DNA of 64,000 nt from Antrodiella citrinella (Eukaryota > Basidiomycota > Agaricomycetes > Polyporales > Steccherinaceae): NCBI GenBank assembly GCA_004802725.1, contig SGPM01000100.1, positions 16,925-80,924 on the forward strand. Direction: 5' to 3'. Below the pieces are notes generated by a model, which saw only the letters and a list, made by a program, of their open reading frames with translations, was not told the DNA's origin and made no database searches. The stretch's first letter is position 1. Each line of letters begins with the position of its first letter. This document shows, piece by piece, positions 28,692 through 41,581 of this stretch. The translations under genes and the position numbers were made by a program.

Positions 28692-30199
28692 CTAGTTGAT
28701 CTGGACAACCTTGACCTCTGCATCATCATGTTAGCTTTCGAAATGGACAGTCTAGAGTTAGAGCCTCACCGAAGATGAGGGTGCTGTTTGCGGGAATGCC
28801 ATTTTGCTTCTTGTTACCGTAAGCTTGTGCTGGTGGAACGGTGATAAGACGCTCGCCACCCGCCTGCATGCCAGCGACGCCTGCGTCCCAGCCCTTGATG
28901 ACTTCACCCCGTCCAAGGCGGAATTGGAACTGTAAACGAAGCTATAAGCCAAGGTGTACACGAAACAGATGAAAACCTCATACTGGTTTCCCCTTGGTGT
29001 TGGAGTCGAAGATGGACCCATTCTGTAGTTTCCCAACGTAACGAACGGACACCCGGTCACCCGCCTTCGCAGCAGGACCGCTTCCAGTTTTGTTGTCTGC
29101 GATCTTGACGCCACCTGCAAGCACCTTAGGGTCAGCGAGCTGGGGCTTTTTCGCCTTGTCCTCCTTCTTCTCTTTCTTGTCCTTCTTCTTCTCGGCCTTG
29201 GGTTCAGCACTGTCCTCTCCAGTAGGTATGGCTTCGCCGTTCTCAGCCTTGAGCTTCTTCTGCTTCTTCTTCTCCTTTTTGGATAGCTTAGGCTCCCCAT
29301 CCTCGGCATCGTCGCTTTCACGAGATCGCTTTTTAGAATCGTTAGGAACGAGCGCCACAGTGAGATCATCATCGTCGACTTCTTCGAAACGTCTGTCGAG
29401 GCAGAGGCCGTGCTTAGTTGTCGCCTTGTAAGAAGTAAGAGACGTGGACCTACGGAGTTTCCTCATCGCTGACAATGTCAAGCTCATTCGGGTCCATCTC
29501 AACGTCAGAGCTGACGTCACGCAAGTCATACGCGTCGTCGCTGTCGTCGTCAGAATCATCGGAGTCGGTAGGGAGGCTGGTCGCGGTTGGGCTGATCTGT
29601 GGGAGGCGTTGAGTGGATCGCGTCGTTGGTCTCAAGAAGTTGGACATACCGATGTAGTTGCCAGTGAGATAGACAGCGCTATGTGAAAAAAAATTAGGCC
29701 ACAGGTACACAATGAATTATGGCGTGTGAACGTACTTCTTGCCTACACTTTCGAACAAGTACTCTTGGTCGCCCTCGAGAATGATGTTGACCATGCTTTG
29801 CTCAATCTACAAAGGTGTAAAGCTTGAGTCAGTGAGCCGTCAATATGAGAAACGCCATGGTGCTTACCTTGCCCGGAGTCAGTGAGCAGAGAATCGTGCT
29901 GATCGGCTCTTCAGAGCCTGGCTTGTCCTCAGCTTCATCGTCCTCCTCGCCCTCCTCCTCATCGTCACTCTCATCACCAGAAGGTCCAATGTAGACGAGC
30001 TTTACGGACGTGCGGCCGTTCTCGTCAACAAGGCTTTCACCCAACGCGACATTTGTTACACGGAGGTCGCTGAGAGGTACGACAGCCTGGGTCTCACCAG
30101 GCTCAAGCTTGAGACTCCTGGAGAAGGGGAACGTCATCAGAACAGCAAACGACACGTCTCACAGTTGTGCTCATACCAGATAGCAACAGCGGTGGCCAT
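28692..30199 (-). CDS. FPR4: nuclear FK506-binding protein, peptidyl-prolyl isomerase
   Basis: Prolyl cis-trans isomerase and histone chaperone of the nucleolar Fpr3/Fpr4 (FKBP39/46) type. Seven exons (minus): 30177-30199, 29868-30117, 29736-29806, 29454-29678, 28984-29392, 28770-28929, 28692-28717, 387 residues. Order: nucleoplasmin-like N-terminal domain ([16 protein letters not shown]), acidic tract, AVYLTGNYI, second acidic tract ([18 protein letters not shown]), Lys-rich region with many [13 protein letters not shown] runs (nuclear localisation), then the FKBP domain ([40 protein letters not shown]). All parts of the family layout are present. A strong intron-like stretch inside exon 4 must be retained to keep frame (see findings). 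Fpr3/Fpr4 orthology cannot be separated here. Confidence 0.9.
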
Positions 30200-30329
30200 T
30201 TTCCGAATGTGTGGTTGGTGAAGAAGATTTCTTGAACCGTCGCGAACAAGCGCGTCTGCCAAATTAGAGGGTGTTAATCAAACTCCGCCTGAATCCTTCC
30301 CTCTCTCTTCACTCACGATCTCTAACACA

Positions 30330-31182
30330 ATGGTGAGCAACTCTATAGGCTCATGTTACGAATATCAACTGATTTGACTCAAATGTGTATCTGTGACAGT
30401 CTAACACACTACGACCCTATCTCGCCGCTGTGCGGTCAACGCTGACTGCGGCACTCACGCTGGAAGACTTCGCCTCCCAGGTATGGCAGGACGTACAAGA
30501 TAGATCCAGCGGGATCGTTGCTGAAATTATAATAGATTGTTGAGCGTCACAACAAGCCAGAGGTTGAAGTTGGGTGCGTCCAATGACTGTTCTGTTTTAT
30601 GCAAACGTATACTCAATAATCCGTTGTACAGTACCTCTAAGGAGGTATTACTTAACCCGCTCATGATCTCAAGAAACGAGAACGAGAAGGTCCTGATTGA
30701 GCCTTCAATCAACTCTATTCGACTGAGCATCAAGATCAAGCAAGCAGACGAGATTGAACGGATACTTTGTCACAAGTTCACGCGTTTCTTGATGCAGAGA
30801 GCGGAAAGCTTTGTTGTGCTGCGCAGGAAACCGGTCAAGGTGCGCTCATTGAATTCTAAGCAAAGCGACTTCAAAACTCACTCTATCCCAGGGATATGAT
30901 ATTTCGTTCTTGATCACCAACAACCATACGGACACCATGCTGAAGCACAAAATCGTGGACTTCATCATCCAGTATGTGGCGGACGTTCTGTTGTTGCGTT
31001 TGTCATCTCATGATTGTCATCAGATTTATGGAGGAGGTCGACAAGGAGATTAGTGAGATGAAGTTGAGCCTCAATGCACGAGCGCGTGTAGTTGCAGAGT
31101 CGTATCTCCTCAATGTATGTCCCCTTGGATTTCTGAAGAGGGTCATACTGATCTCCCGCTGTCTCTGCAGTTCACCTCCTAA
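30330..31182 (+). CDS. ARC19: Arp2/3 complex subunit 4 (p20-Arc)
   Basis: Core subunit of the Arp2/3 complex, which nucleates branched actin filaments for endocytosis. Seven exons: 30330-30332, 30400-30480, 30536-30573, 30632-30839, 30892-30971, 31024-31114, 31171-31182, 170 residues, as in other ARPC4 proteins. Near-diagnostic segments: [70 protein letters not shown] and [15 protein letters not shown]. The first exon is exactly the ATG codon, followed by a GTGAGC donor. The divergent FKBP gene starts 130 bp away, so the two promoters must overlap. No defects seen. Confidence 0.96.
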
Positions 31183-31606
31183 CCACGTGGTATCTCGAAT
31201 ACACCTCGCGCGCTGGTTCTCCTTTACTTCTTTCATCTTGAAAGCCTATTTGGAGACCGTGTACGTAGAGAAAGTAATTGCTGCCCGCTGTAATTCTAGA
31301 ATACTCTCCCAAGGAGTTTCAGTTTCGGAAGTCCTCATCCCTTTCATGATGAGTATACGCTGAGGCTCGCTGAATGGACAAGCACTCGTGGCTAGTGAGA
31401 ATGATTCCACAAGGTCAGTCGTGGATGCCAGGCCCGCTACCATTTGATCACGTGTCACATACGTCACGAGCGCCTTTTTCGATGAAAGAGGCATTCACGC
31501 GGCCCGCCATCAATCATCATCAACTTGAAGTTGCTCTTTACTATCACCTCCACCGTCGAAAGCTGCTTTCACCGTCTCCTTACCGCGGTTCTGTACGCCA
31601 GAGACA
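31183..31606. other. spacer between ARPC4 and FIT2-like gene
   Basis: 424 bp: 3' flank of ARPC4 and promoter of the next gene. No clear core element or gene seen. Confidence 0.4.
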
Positions 31607-32511
31607 ATGCACCTCGTCGTCGCCTCTACTCTTGCTGTCGTAACCGCCGTCGTGTTCTGCGGGACTCTTTACTCAGTCGTTTACGAAACGTATCTCGACA
31701 CCTCCAATCCTCTACTCACGCATATCCCTCACCCTCTCCACCATACGCACTATTTCGCGTCCAAGAGAAATTTCCTCAATGTGTATTTCATAAAGAAAGC
31801 ATGGGGATGGGTCTCACTCTCATTCCTAGCCCTATTCTTCACGAGCCCCCCCGCAGTCCGCACAAGGCAACGTGTATTCCAGTTTGCAATGGACACCGCC
31901 GTATGGCTGGTCTTCACCAGTTGGTTCTTTGGTGCACCAGTTTTGGAGCGCATTATAGCAAATACAGGAGGAGAATGTGTTCTACCACTTCCGGAGGGTG
32001 GAATCATCACGGTTCCAACCGACCTGTGTTATACGAGGACTACCATCTCTTCCGCAACACATCCCGCACTCTTCGCTGCGTCCCTCATCATGCCTGATGC
32101 GTCATTCCATGCGCAACCGCGTCTCAGACGTGGTCATGACGTCTCCGGGCACATATTCCTCCTCACCATGTCGGTACTCTTTCTGGCAGACCAGTTGAGG
32201 CATTCGTTCAAACGCATGCCCTCTTCCTCATCTGGTGGTCGTGATGACCAGGTATCCTGGCCGCCTCTGCATATTTGGGCTGTCCTTTGGAATATTGCGC
32301 TTGTTGTTGTCTCGGTGTTCTGCCTGTACACCACGAGTGTGTACTTCCACACGCCATTCGAGAAATTGACTGGGTTCTGTAAGTGTTATTTCTTCTGTTG
32401 TTTTCTTTATCTAACGCTCTGTCCCATCTAGTGCTTGGTGTATTCGGTTTTGCCTTGACGCAAATTCCCATACTGTTGGACGTACCACACCTCCATGATA
32501 AAGCTGCATGA
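31607..32511 (+). CDS. SCS3: FIT2/Scs3-type acyl-CoA diphosphatase of the ER
   Basis: Endoplasmic-reticulum membrane enzyme that hydrolyses fatty acyl-CoA and is needed for lipid-droplet budding. Two exons: 31607-32378 and 32432-32511, 283 residues. Several hydrophobic segments fit membrane helices: near residues 3-25, 63-82, 98-115, 185-203, 230-250 and 257-275. The two catalytic histidines sit in the expected settings: GHDVSGHIFLL and YFHTPFEKLTGF, followed by LLGVFGFALTQIPIL. Length matches Scs3/FIT2. The start is the first ATG of the frame and places a hydrophobic segment at the N-terminus. Its neighbour HEM2 is convergent. Confidence 0.85.
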
Positions 32512-32721
32512 TGCATTCATTATCCGTTGGTATGTTGGCTACATCTGCGTCCGTATCACCAACTCATGTGATCATCTGTAGATGTCACTAGTAAGCTTGG
32601 ACATTCACGCATCTGTAATTGTAACGTTTTCCAATGCATTTGCACACGGTGTTACTACTACATGATACACATTGAGCACTGAACCTACACGTCGCATCTA
32701 TTTTCTTACCCCTTCTTTTGT

Positions 32722-34342
<1,621 letters not shown>

Positions 34343-37300
34343 ATGTCGTTTGCTGCACACGATCGTAAGTTCTACTTTTGTCCTTTGCGTTCAGTGACTT
34401 ACACTGGCACGCGATCAACAGTTTCGGCGCCCTTCAATTTTGCGAAGGAAGAGGAAAAGGTCATCCAGTTCTGGAGAGAAATAGATGCATTCCAAACAAG
34501 TTTGAAACTGTCGGAGGGGAGGCCTGAGTACACCTTCTACGATGGCCCGCCTTTCGCCACGGGATTGCCCCACTACGGACACCTGCTCGCCGGTACGATC
34601 AAGGTACGTCGCTTGTACACTTTCACTTTGCCTTCCGTTATACTGATCCTTGTGTAGGATATTGTCACGCGACATGCGCACGTCAGTGGATTCCATGTAT
34701 CCAGGCGGTTTGGCTGGGATACACACGGCCTCCCCGTCGAACACGAGATCGACAAAAAGCTTGGGATCACCGGACGGGAGGACGTGCTCAAGATGGGTAT
34801 CGATAAGTACAACGAAGAATGCCGGTCCATTGTCATGCGATATTCCTCGGAGTGGCGGAAAACTGTCGAGCGGATGGGTCGCTGGATCGATTTCGACAAC
34901 GATTACAAAACGCTAAATACGTCGTTCATGGAGAGCGTGTGGTGGGCTTTCAGCGAGCTGTTCAAAAAGGGTCTCGTGTATCGAGGGTTGAAGGTCATGC
35001 CGTACTCTACTGGATGTCTTACGCCCTTATCCAACTTCGAGGCGGGTCAAAACTACAAGGACGTGAACGATCCCGCAGGTATAAACAGTTTACCTCTACT
35101 TCCGTGGTCGCGGCAATCTGATTTTTTGCAGTGACTGTTGCTTTCCCTCTGGTCGACGATCGTACAACATCTCTATTGGCCTGGACAACAACTCCTTGGA
35201 CCCTCCCATCTAACCTTGCGCTATGTGTTCATCCGGACTATACCTATGTCAAGATCCACGACGACGAGCGGGATCAGAACTTCATTCTGCACGAAGGCTT
35301 ACTTCGCACACTCTACAAAGATCCCAAGAAGGCTAAATTTAAGAAGATCGGAACATTCAAGGGCGCGGACATGAAGGGCTGGAGATATGTGCCTCTGTTT
35401 GAGTACTTCACGGAACAGGTGGGTCATGACAAATTATGTACATTTGCAGATCCAGCTAATTCGGTTTCAGTTTGAAGACAAGGCTTTCCGTGTTGTCGTT
35501 GATTCATATGTTACGGATGCCGACGGCACAGGTATTGTCCACCAAGCACCTGCATTTGGTGAAGACGATCACCGCATCGCCATCGCCAACGGGATCTTGC
35601 TGCCTGAGGAAATGCCACCGTGTCCCATTGATGATTCCGGGAAGTTCACAAGCCAAGTTTCCGACTTCCAGGGACAATATGTCAAGGTATGTTGATTAAC
35701 AATTTTGTACATCCACAATCCACTTACTCAATGCTCTCAGGCTGCTGACAAGGAGATTCAGAAAGCCTTGAAGGCCAAGGGACGTCTCATCGTTCAGTCC
35801 ACCGTCAACCATTCATACCCATTCTGCTGGAGGTACGGATATGTCTTACATGCACTCCACGATTAGCGGCTCAGACGCATCCTAGATCTGGTACACCATT
35901 GATATACCGAGCCATCCCTGTATGGTTCATTCGTGTTAGCCCTTATGTAGATCAACTCGTTGCAAATAACAAGGAGACAAGGTGGTGCGTACTTAAACCC
36001 ACTTCAGCTCACTTGGAGGGGTCTGACTGTGCGAGATAGGGTTCCGCAAAGCGTTGGAGACGGTCGGTTCGGAAACTGGCTCGTGAACGCTCGCGACTGG
36101 AATGTATCCAGAAATCGGTACTGGGGTACTCCCATCCCTCTTTGGGCCAGCGATGACCTGGAGGAGGTACGTGTCCCCGACGCATGTTCGCCTCGATGTT
36201 ACTAATTTCTCTCATAGATTATCTGCGTTGGTTCAGTAGAAGAGCTGGAACGTCTTTCTGGCGCGAAGGGTATCACTGATCTTCACCGAGATAAGATTGA
36301 CCATATCACCATCCCTTCGCAACAAGGGAAGGGTGATCTGAAGCGTGTCGAAGAGGTCTTTGATTGTTGGTTCGAGTCAGGAAGGTGTGCATTTACGTTG
36401 TTTGGTATTCTCAATCCAGGAGTTCACAGTTGCATGACAGCATGCCTTATGCGCAACAACATTATCCTTTCGAGAATAAGGAATCATTCGAAGCCACATT
36501 CCCGGCCGACTTCGTTTCTGAGGGTATTGACCAAACGCGCGGATGGTTCTACACCTTACTCGTGCTCTCAACGCACCTGTTCCAACGTGCACCATGGAAG
36601 AACTTGATTGTCACAGGTCTCGTGCTTGCTGCGTGAGTTGCCGTACCAGACTTGGCGATCCTATTCCTTACTGACGATTTTTGGCTACCAGTGACGGAAA
36701 GAAGATGAGCAAGAGCTTGAAGAACTATCCTGATCCTAATATCATCATCGACCAGTACGGTGCGGATGCAACAAGGTACGTCTCTCTGTTTGTCTTTGGC
36801 CAGTCTACAGTCTGACGTTATCTCAGAATGTTCTTGGTAAATTCCCCCATTGTCCGTGGTGACAACTTGCGCTTCCGTGAGGAAGGCGTCCGAGAGGTCG
36901 TATCTCGTGTCCTCCTACCATGGCTCAATTCTTTCCGATTCTTCCTCGGCCAAGTTGCCCTTCACCGCAAAACTGGCGACTTCGACTTCAAGTACAACCC
37001 CCACGCGCCCATCTCGAATAACGTCATGGATCGGTGGGTTCTAGCCCGCTGTCAATCCCTCATTAAGCTCGTGAGGGAAGAGATGGCTGCTTATCGTCTG
37101 TACACTATCATCCCACGACTACTGGAACTGGTCGATGAGTTGACGAACTGGTACATTCGATTCAACCGGAGACGTCTCAAGGGCGAGGACGGGAAGGAGG
37201 ATACCATTGCTGCTCTGAATACCCTCTTTGAGGCTTTGTTCACATTATGCAGGACGATGGTGCGTGTTGTTGTCTTGAATATGTATGCAATGCTAAACTT

Positions 37301-38279
37301 TACTGTGTTTAGTCTTCATACACACCATTCTTGACGGAGAACATCTACCAATCCCTACGTAGCTTCATTCCGGAAGACCCGTCAGCTGGAGACACCAGGT
37401 CCATCCATTTCCTGCTGTTCCCAGAGGTCAAGGAGGAGTACTTCGATGCTGTCATTGAACGCCAAGTAAAGAGATTGCAGACTATCATTGAACTTACGAG
37501 GACCGTTCGAGAACGCCACAACTTGTCACTAAAGGTTGGTCCACAACCACAACCTCTCCATATATTATGCAGAAATAACGACCACATCACAGACTCCTCT
37601 GAAAGAACTCCTCGTGTACCACCCTGACGAGGAGTGGCTTGACGATGCCAAGTCTCTTCTACGCTACATCCAATCCGAACTCAACATCCGCGACGTGGTC
37701 TTCACCTCTGATGAAACCCTCTCCGGGGTGCGGTATCGTGCTGTGGCGGATTGGGCAGTCTTGGGCCGTAAGCTGCGGAAAGACCTGGGACGGGTCAAGA
37801 ACGCACTGCCCAAGGCCACCAGCGAGGACATCAAAAAGTACACGCGGACTGGTGTGATCACCGTGGATGGCATTCCATTGGTGGAGGGCGACTTGGCTGT
37901 CCAACGCTACATTGAGCTTCCCGAGGGAGCAGAAAACCAGTACGCTACGAATACCGACAACGACGTCGTTGTGCGTTTGGACATCCAGGTCCATGCCGAC
38001 CTTCAGGGCGAGTGGCTCGCTCGCGAGTTGATCAACCGCGTGCAGAAACTGCGCAAGAAGGCCGGTCTGCAAGCTACCGACGATGTCGATGTCTTCTACA
38101 AATTCGAGGAAGGTGGAGAGGATATTTTGGCAGCGATGAAGGAACAGGCGGAGATGATCCAGAAGACTATTCGAAGCCTCCCGTCGGACGTGTCGCAACG
38201 AACGGCGGCGTCCAAGACACTCATCGAGGAGGAACAGGAGATCGCTGAGGTGAAGTTCGTGCTGTCATTGGCGAAGTGA
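34343..38279 (+). CDS. ILS1: isoleucyl-tRNA synthetase, cytosolic
   Basis: Charges tRNA-Ile with isoleucine. Fourteen exons: 34343-34364, 34422-34603, 34658-35078, 35132-35418, 35471-35686, 35741-35832, 35886-35984, 36040-36166, 36218-36384, 36441-36632, 36692-36775, 36827-37259, 37313-37534, 37593-38279, 1,076 residues, close to the yeast cytosolic enzyme. The class I HIGH signature is HYGH in [11 protein letters not shown] (near residue 55); KMSKS is present in [12 protein letters not shown]. The editing domain ([32 protein letters not shown]), the [10 protein letters not shown] catalytic strand and the anticodon-binding domain ([25 protein letters not shown]) are all there. No mitochondrial signal at the N-terminus, so cytosolic. 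It ends 98 bp from the convergent Snu23 stop. Confidence 0.97.
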
Positions 38280-38377
38280 AATCAGGAAGCAGTATAAACA
38301 AGTAGAAGTTTGTAACACAATACATTAGTGTAGAAGTACACGCAGAGGTCCTGTTGAGTCCGGGATGTGAGGTTGAT

Positions 38378-39155
38378 TCACTTCTTGGATGTACCGAAGC
38401 CATTGAAACCCATCATTGAAGCCATTCCGTCGTCGTCTTGCATTGTGACATCCTTGGCAAGCTCGACGCGGGTTTGTTCCTTCAGAGCTTTCTTCTTCGC
38501 CTTCTTCTCCGCTCGAATGGCATCCTCCTTTGCTTTCACTTCGGCTAGCCGTTGTTCAAAGTCAAAGGCTTTGGCATTGGATGCTTCTTTCGTTTTCTCC
38601 CGAAGAAACGTTATTCGCGCTCTCACTTGTTCAACAGTGGAACGTGCAATACGTGTCGTTTGTCCAAGTGCTCTCAGATCTAGTGAAATGATATAAGGAC
38701 TTATAACGCATGCATACGAATAGGTACGTACGCGCTCGACCGTTAATATGATCCAAGTAGCCAGTGCTGTCTTTATATGTACGGTTACAGGTCTCGCAGT
38801 AGAAACCAGGTACACCAGGTCCTCGTCCACTAGAATTCTGAACTACAATGGTCTTGTTCAGGTTCTTGTCCAGCTCGAGGGGACCATCTCGCTGCTTCAT
38901 CAACTCCGTTGGTTTGGGAAGGTCATCCTTCCGACCTTTGCGAGGTTTCTTCCCTGTATTCACCTGAGTATCATGTTGATGAGGACATGCGCAGCAGTAC
39001 GTACCTTGTTTCAATCGCTCATCATTCTCCTGCATTCGTTCCCTCTCCTCCTGGTCCTTTTGTTTCGCCTTCTCTGTATACTCCTCCTTGTCCCATTTCT
39101 TTCTGAATTCGGTGTCCGAAGCTTTGGTACCATAGGCACCACCCGTTCCTGACAT
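38378..39155 (-). CDS. SNU23: U4/U6.U5 tri-snRNP zinc-finger protein Snu23/ZMAT2
   Basis: Splicing factor of the tri-snRNP and B complex. Three exons (minus): 39005-39155, 38732-38953, 38378-38679, 224 residues. The N-terminus is Gly-rich and then charged (FRKKWDKEEYTEKAK). The matrin-type C2H2 finger FYCETCNRTYKDSTGYLDH continues with INGRAH, giving C-x2-C-x12-H-x5-H; the last His is formed across intron 2. A coiled-coil-like Arg/Lys/Glu-rich segment follows (QVRARITFLREKTKEA), ending in GFNGFGTSKK. Layout and length match ZMAT2. Convergent with IleRS. Confidence 0.93.
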
Positions 39156-39535
39156 GTTGTCTGTGTTTGAGATAGAAGAACGCAAAGGAAAGAAGTTGAA
39201 CTGAGAGCAAAGAGCGGCCCGTGGCTTCAAGCGTCGAATTCAGGCTTACGTGAGCACTGAACATTCCCATCCTCAGCCTCCTGCGCTTATTAAGTGACGC
39301 CACAAAGAGCCGCAGCGCAGTGAGGCGGAGGTTATAAAAGGTGAGTCGCAAAGTCCGATAAGTATATTAGCATTATGTGCATAGAATGTGATAGATAGGT
39401 ATAATAGTGAGTATGAGTATCGTACTGATCCGTACAGCCTAGCCTCATGCCAGTACAACAGTACTCTGTCATGACGGTTATACGACTGGAACACAAGAAA
39501 TATGGAATAAATAGATACTAAGGATGTGGAAGGAT
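39156..39535. other. spacer upstream of SNU23 and downstream of G-alpha
   Basis: 380 bp between two minus-strand genes; it holds the SNU23 promoter and the 3' flank of the G-alpha gene. Nothing else seen. Confidence 0.5.
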
Positions 39536-41529
39536 TCACAGGGTGTACATCCTTTCCATGGAGGACGCAAGGATCGCATGCCGGGTCTGGTCAAAGATGT
39601 CGGCCATGGCTAAAGTATCCTGGAGCGATTGTAAACGTGAGTTAGATAGCAGAAACCAAATGTACAGATTGAAGACGTACGATAGCACATATAACATGCA
39701 TCTGAAGTAACCGCGGTTTTGGCGAAAAGTCTCGATGTACGACGAAGAAGTTATCCTTGTAGACTTGAAGCATGTGAGTACCCAGCGCACGCGGCGCGAT
39801 ACAGTGAGACCAATCACTTACATTGTGACACGGTATGGCAATCGTTGGAGCGGTGACCGAACCCTTCGACATATGATCCAAAGAACACACCTAGTAGAAA
39901 TGATTCAGCTTGTCAGGTTCCCAGAGAACGAGGATAGGTAACATACCTGACTTGAGTTTGTCGTCCAGGAGGTCTGACTTATTCAAGAACAAAAAGAACA
40001 CGGATTCAGCAAGCAGTCTGTTCTCGCAGATCCCTTTCCAAAGACGAAGACATTCTGTCTATATGAGCAATTGAGTGCATCAGTGAAGAGTGTGCATTTT
40101 AATCAAGAAACGCGAGCGTACGAAGTTGTTCATGCCGTCATCGCCAACGTCGAGGTCAAAGTTGGCCAGCGAGCACACAAACATGACAGTTTGAACTGTG
40201 TGTCTGTTAGTCAGTAGATTGGATGACATAGCATCGTGACTCACCATCGTCGAAATACGGCACCCAGACTACCGCAAACCGTAGATTGAAATTGAGATAT
40301 ATACTGTAGTGAAGTGGTACAGTGCAAACTTACCTCTGGAACTTCTTGAGCCTTCCACATCATACCACACCCATTCTTGACCATAATCAACTACACGAGT
40401 GCGTCAGGCATAGATATTGCGGTCATGAAATAGGATCTTACCTGTCTCAGACACGATACAATGTTCTTCGATCCCAAACGTTTCAAGACGAGCACGTAGA
40501 ATATCATCGTCCGTAGGAAAATAATCCGAACACGCAATGCGGTGAGCTTCAGCAAGAAAGCTGAAAATGATTTAGTATCATGACGTCGCTACTATGCATG
40601 GTCACTTACTAACTGGCTTGGCCATCGAGGGCCACCCTCTGATCTTGCAAGCATTTGTGTACGTCCTCGTTGGCCCACAATGCAAGGATGTCGTCGTGAC
40701 ATGCAACGATGATATTGCGAGCGTTGTCGACCTCGTACTGGCTGACATTGCCCGGTTCGCTGACTTTGGCTAGAGACCTCCACGCAGAGCTGTGGAGCGA
40801 TATCCCGGACGCTCGTCTTGCCCTCCACACGTCGATGTCTGGGTTGTCTGCGGACTGCCGAGCACGGACAGAGTCACTTGAGAGGGACTGCGTGAGCGTA
40901 GCCAAGACATGTTTGAGCGGCGAGAGCCGTATTTGCAATTGGCGGATTGCCCGCGAGGTGCGAATGTTGGCGATCTCTACGACTTCCAGGAGGATGTTGA
41001 TCGAGTGCACGAGATTGAGATAGATGACTGCGCGCCACGCTTCTGCTTCTGCACGAAATGCAAGCGGAGCGTATAAGAGCTGGAAGCTCTTCAGCAGAGT
41101 GGATTTCCCGGACTGAGATTGACCTGTACATCCCAGATGTCAATGTAAAAATCCATAGGAATGCGATCGGTCAGTCGATACCTAGGAGTAACACCTTTCG
41201 CTGTGAACCTCGCTTTTCCCTCTCCACTCTATCTTGCTCAATAGCTGCATCAATCTCCTCGCTGTGAGGAATTTTCAATTCACTTCGTATGTTTCAGGCC
41301 CAAGAGGCACTCACCTTTTCTTCTTCGCCGACTCTTCCCTCTCCAACCTCAGTGCTTTCTCAGCGGACGTCTCATCCTTCGGTGGTGGCGGGGGCCAATC
41401 ACAAGAGTCGTTCATATCGTTCTCGTGGTGTGTTATCACAGGAATGGGAAACGAACGATAGGAGGCAGTCGGAGAAGTGATAGTCTGCCACTTGCGGGAT
41501 ACGTTTGTGGCTACGCCCCGTCCTTGCAT
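39536..41529 (-). CDS. atypical heterotrimeric G-protein alpha subunit
   Basis: GTP-binding signalling protein. Eleven exons (minus): 41315-41529, 41182-41261, 40610-41123, 40442-40560, 40334-40390, 40245-40268, 40122-40195, 39947-40058, 39822-39890, 39681-39763, 39536-39619, 476 residues, longer than the usual 350. P-loop GQSQSGKST (canonical GAGESGKST), switch I DILRARLETFGI, switch II DVEGSRSSR (canonical DVGGQRSER), G4 NKSD and G5 ICAIDT. The catalytic Gln is Ser, so intrinsic GTPase activity should be weak or absent. The helical domain is enlarged. Start: three in-frame ATGs lie close together; a TATA box 45-52 bp upstream of the ATG at 41529 favours that one. There is no MGxxxS myristoylation site (MQGRGV). 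Confidence 0.88.
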
Positions 41530-41573
41530 AGTGCGGACAGGATCTTCAGCCTGCATCGACATTCGAAATTCGT

Positions 41574-41581
41574 TTTTATAA
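41574..41581 (-). promoter_or_regulatory. TATA box of the G-alpha gene
   Basis: TATAAAAA on the minus strand, 45 bp upstream of the preferred start. Two earlier in-frame ATGs (41556, 41562) lie only 12-18 bp from it, probably before the transcription start. Confidence 0.45.
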
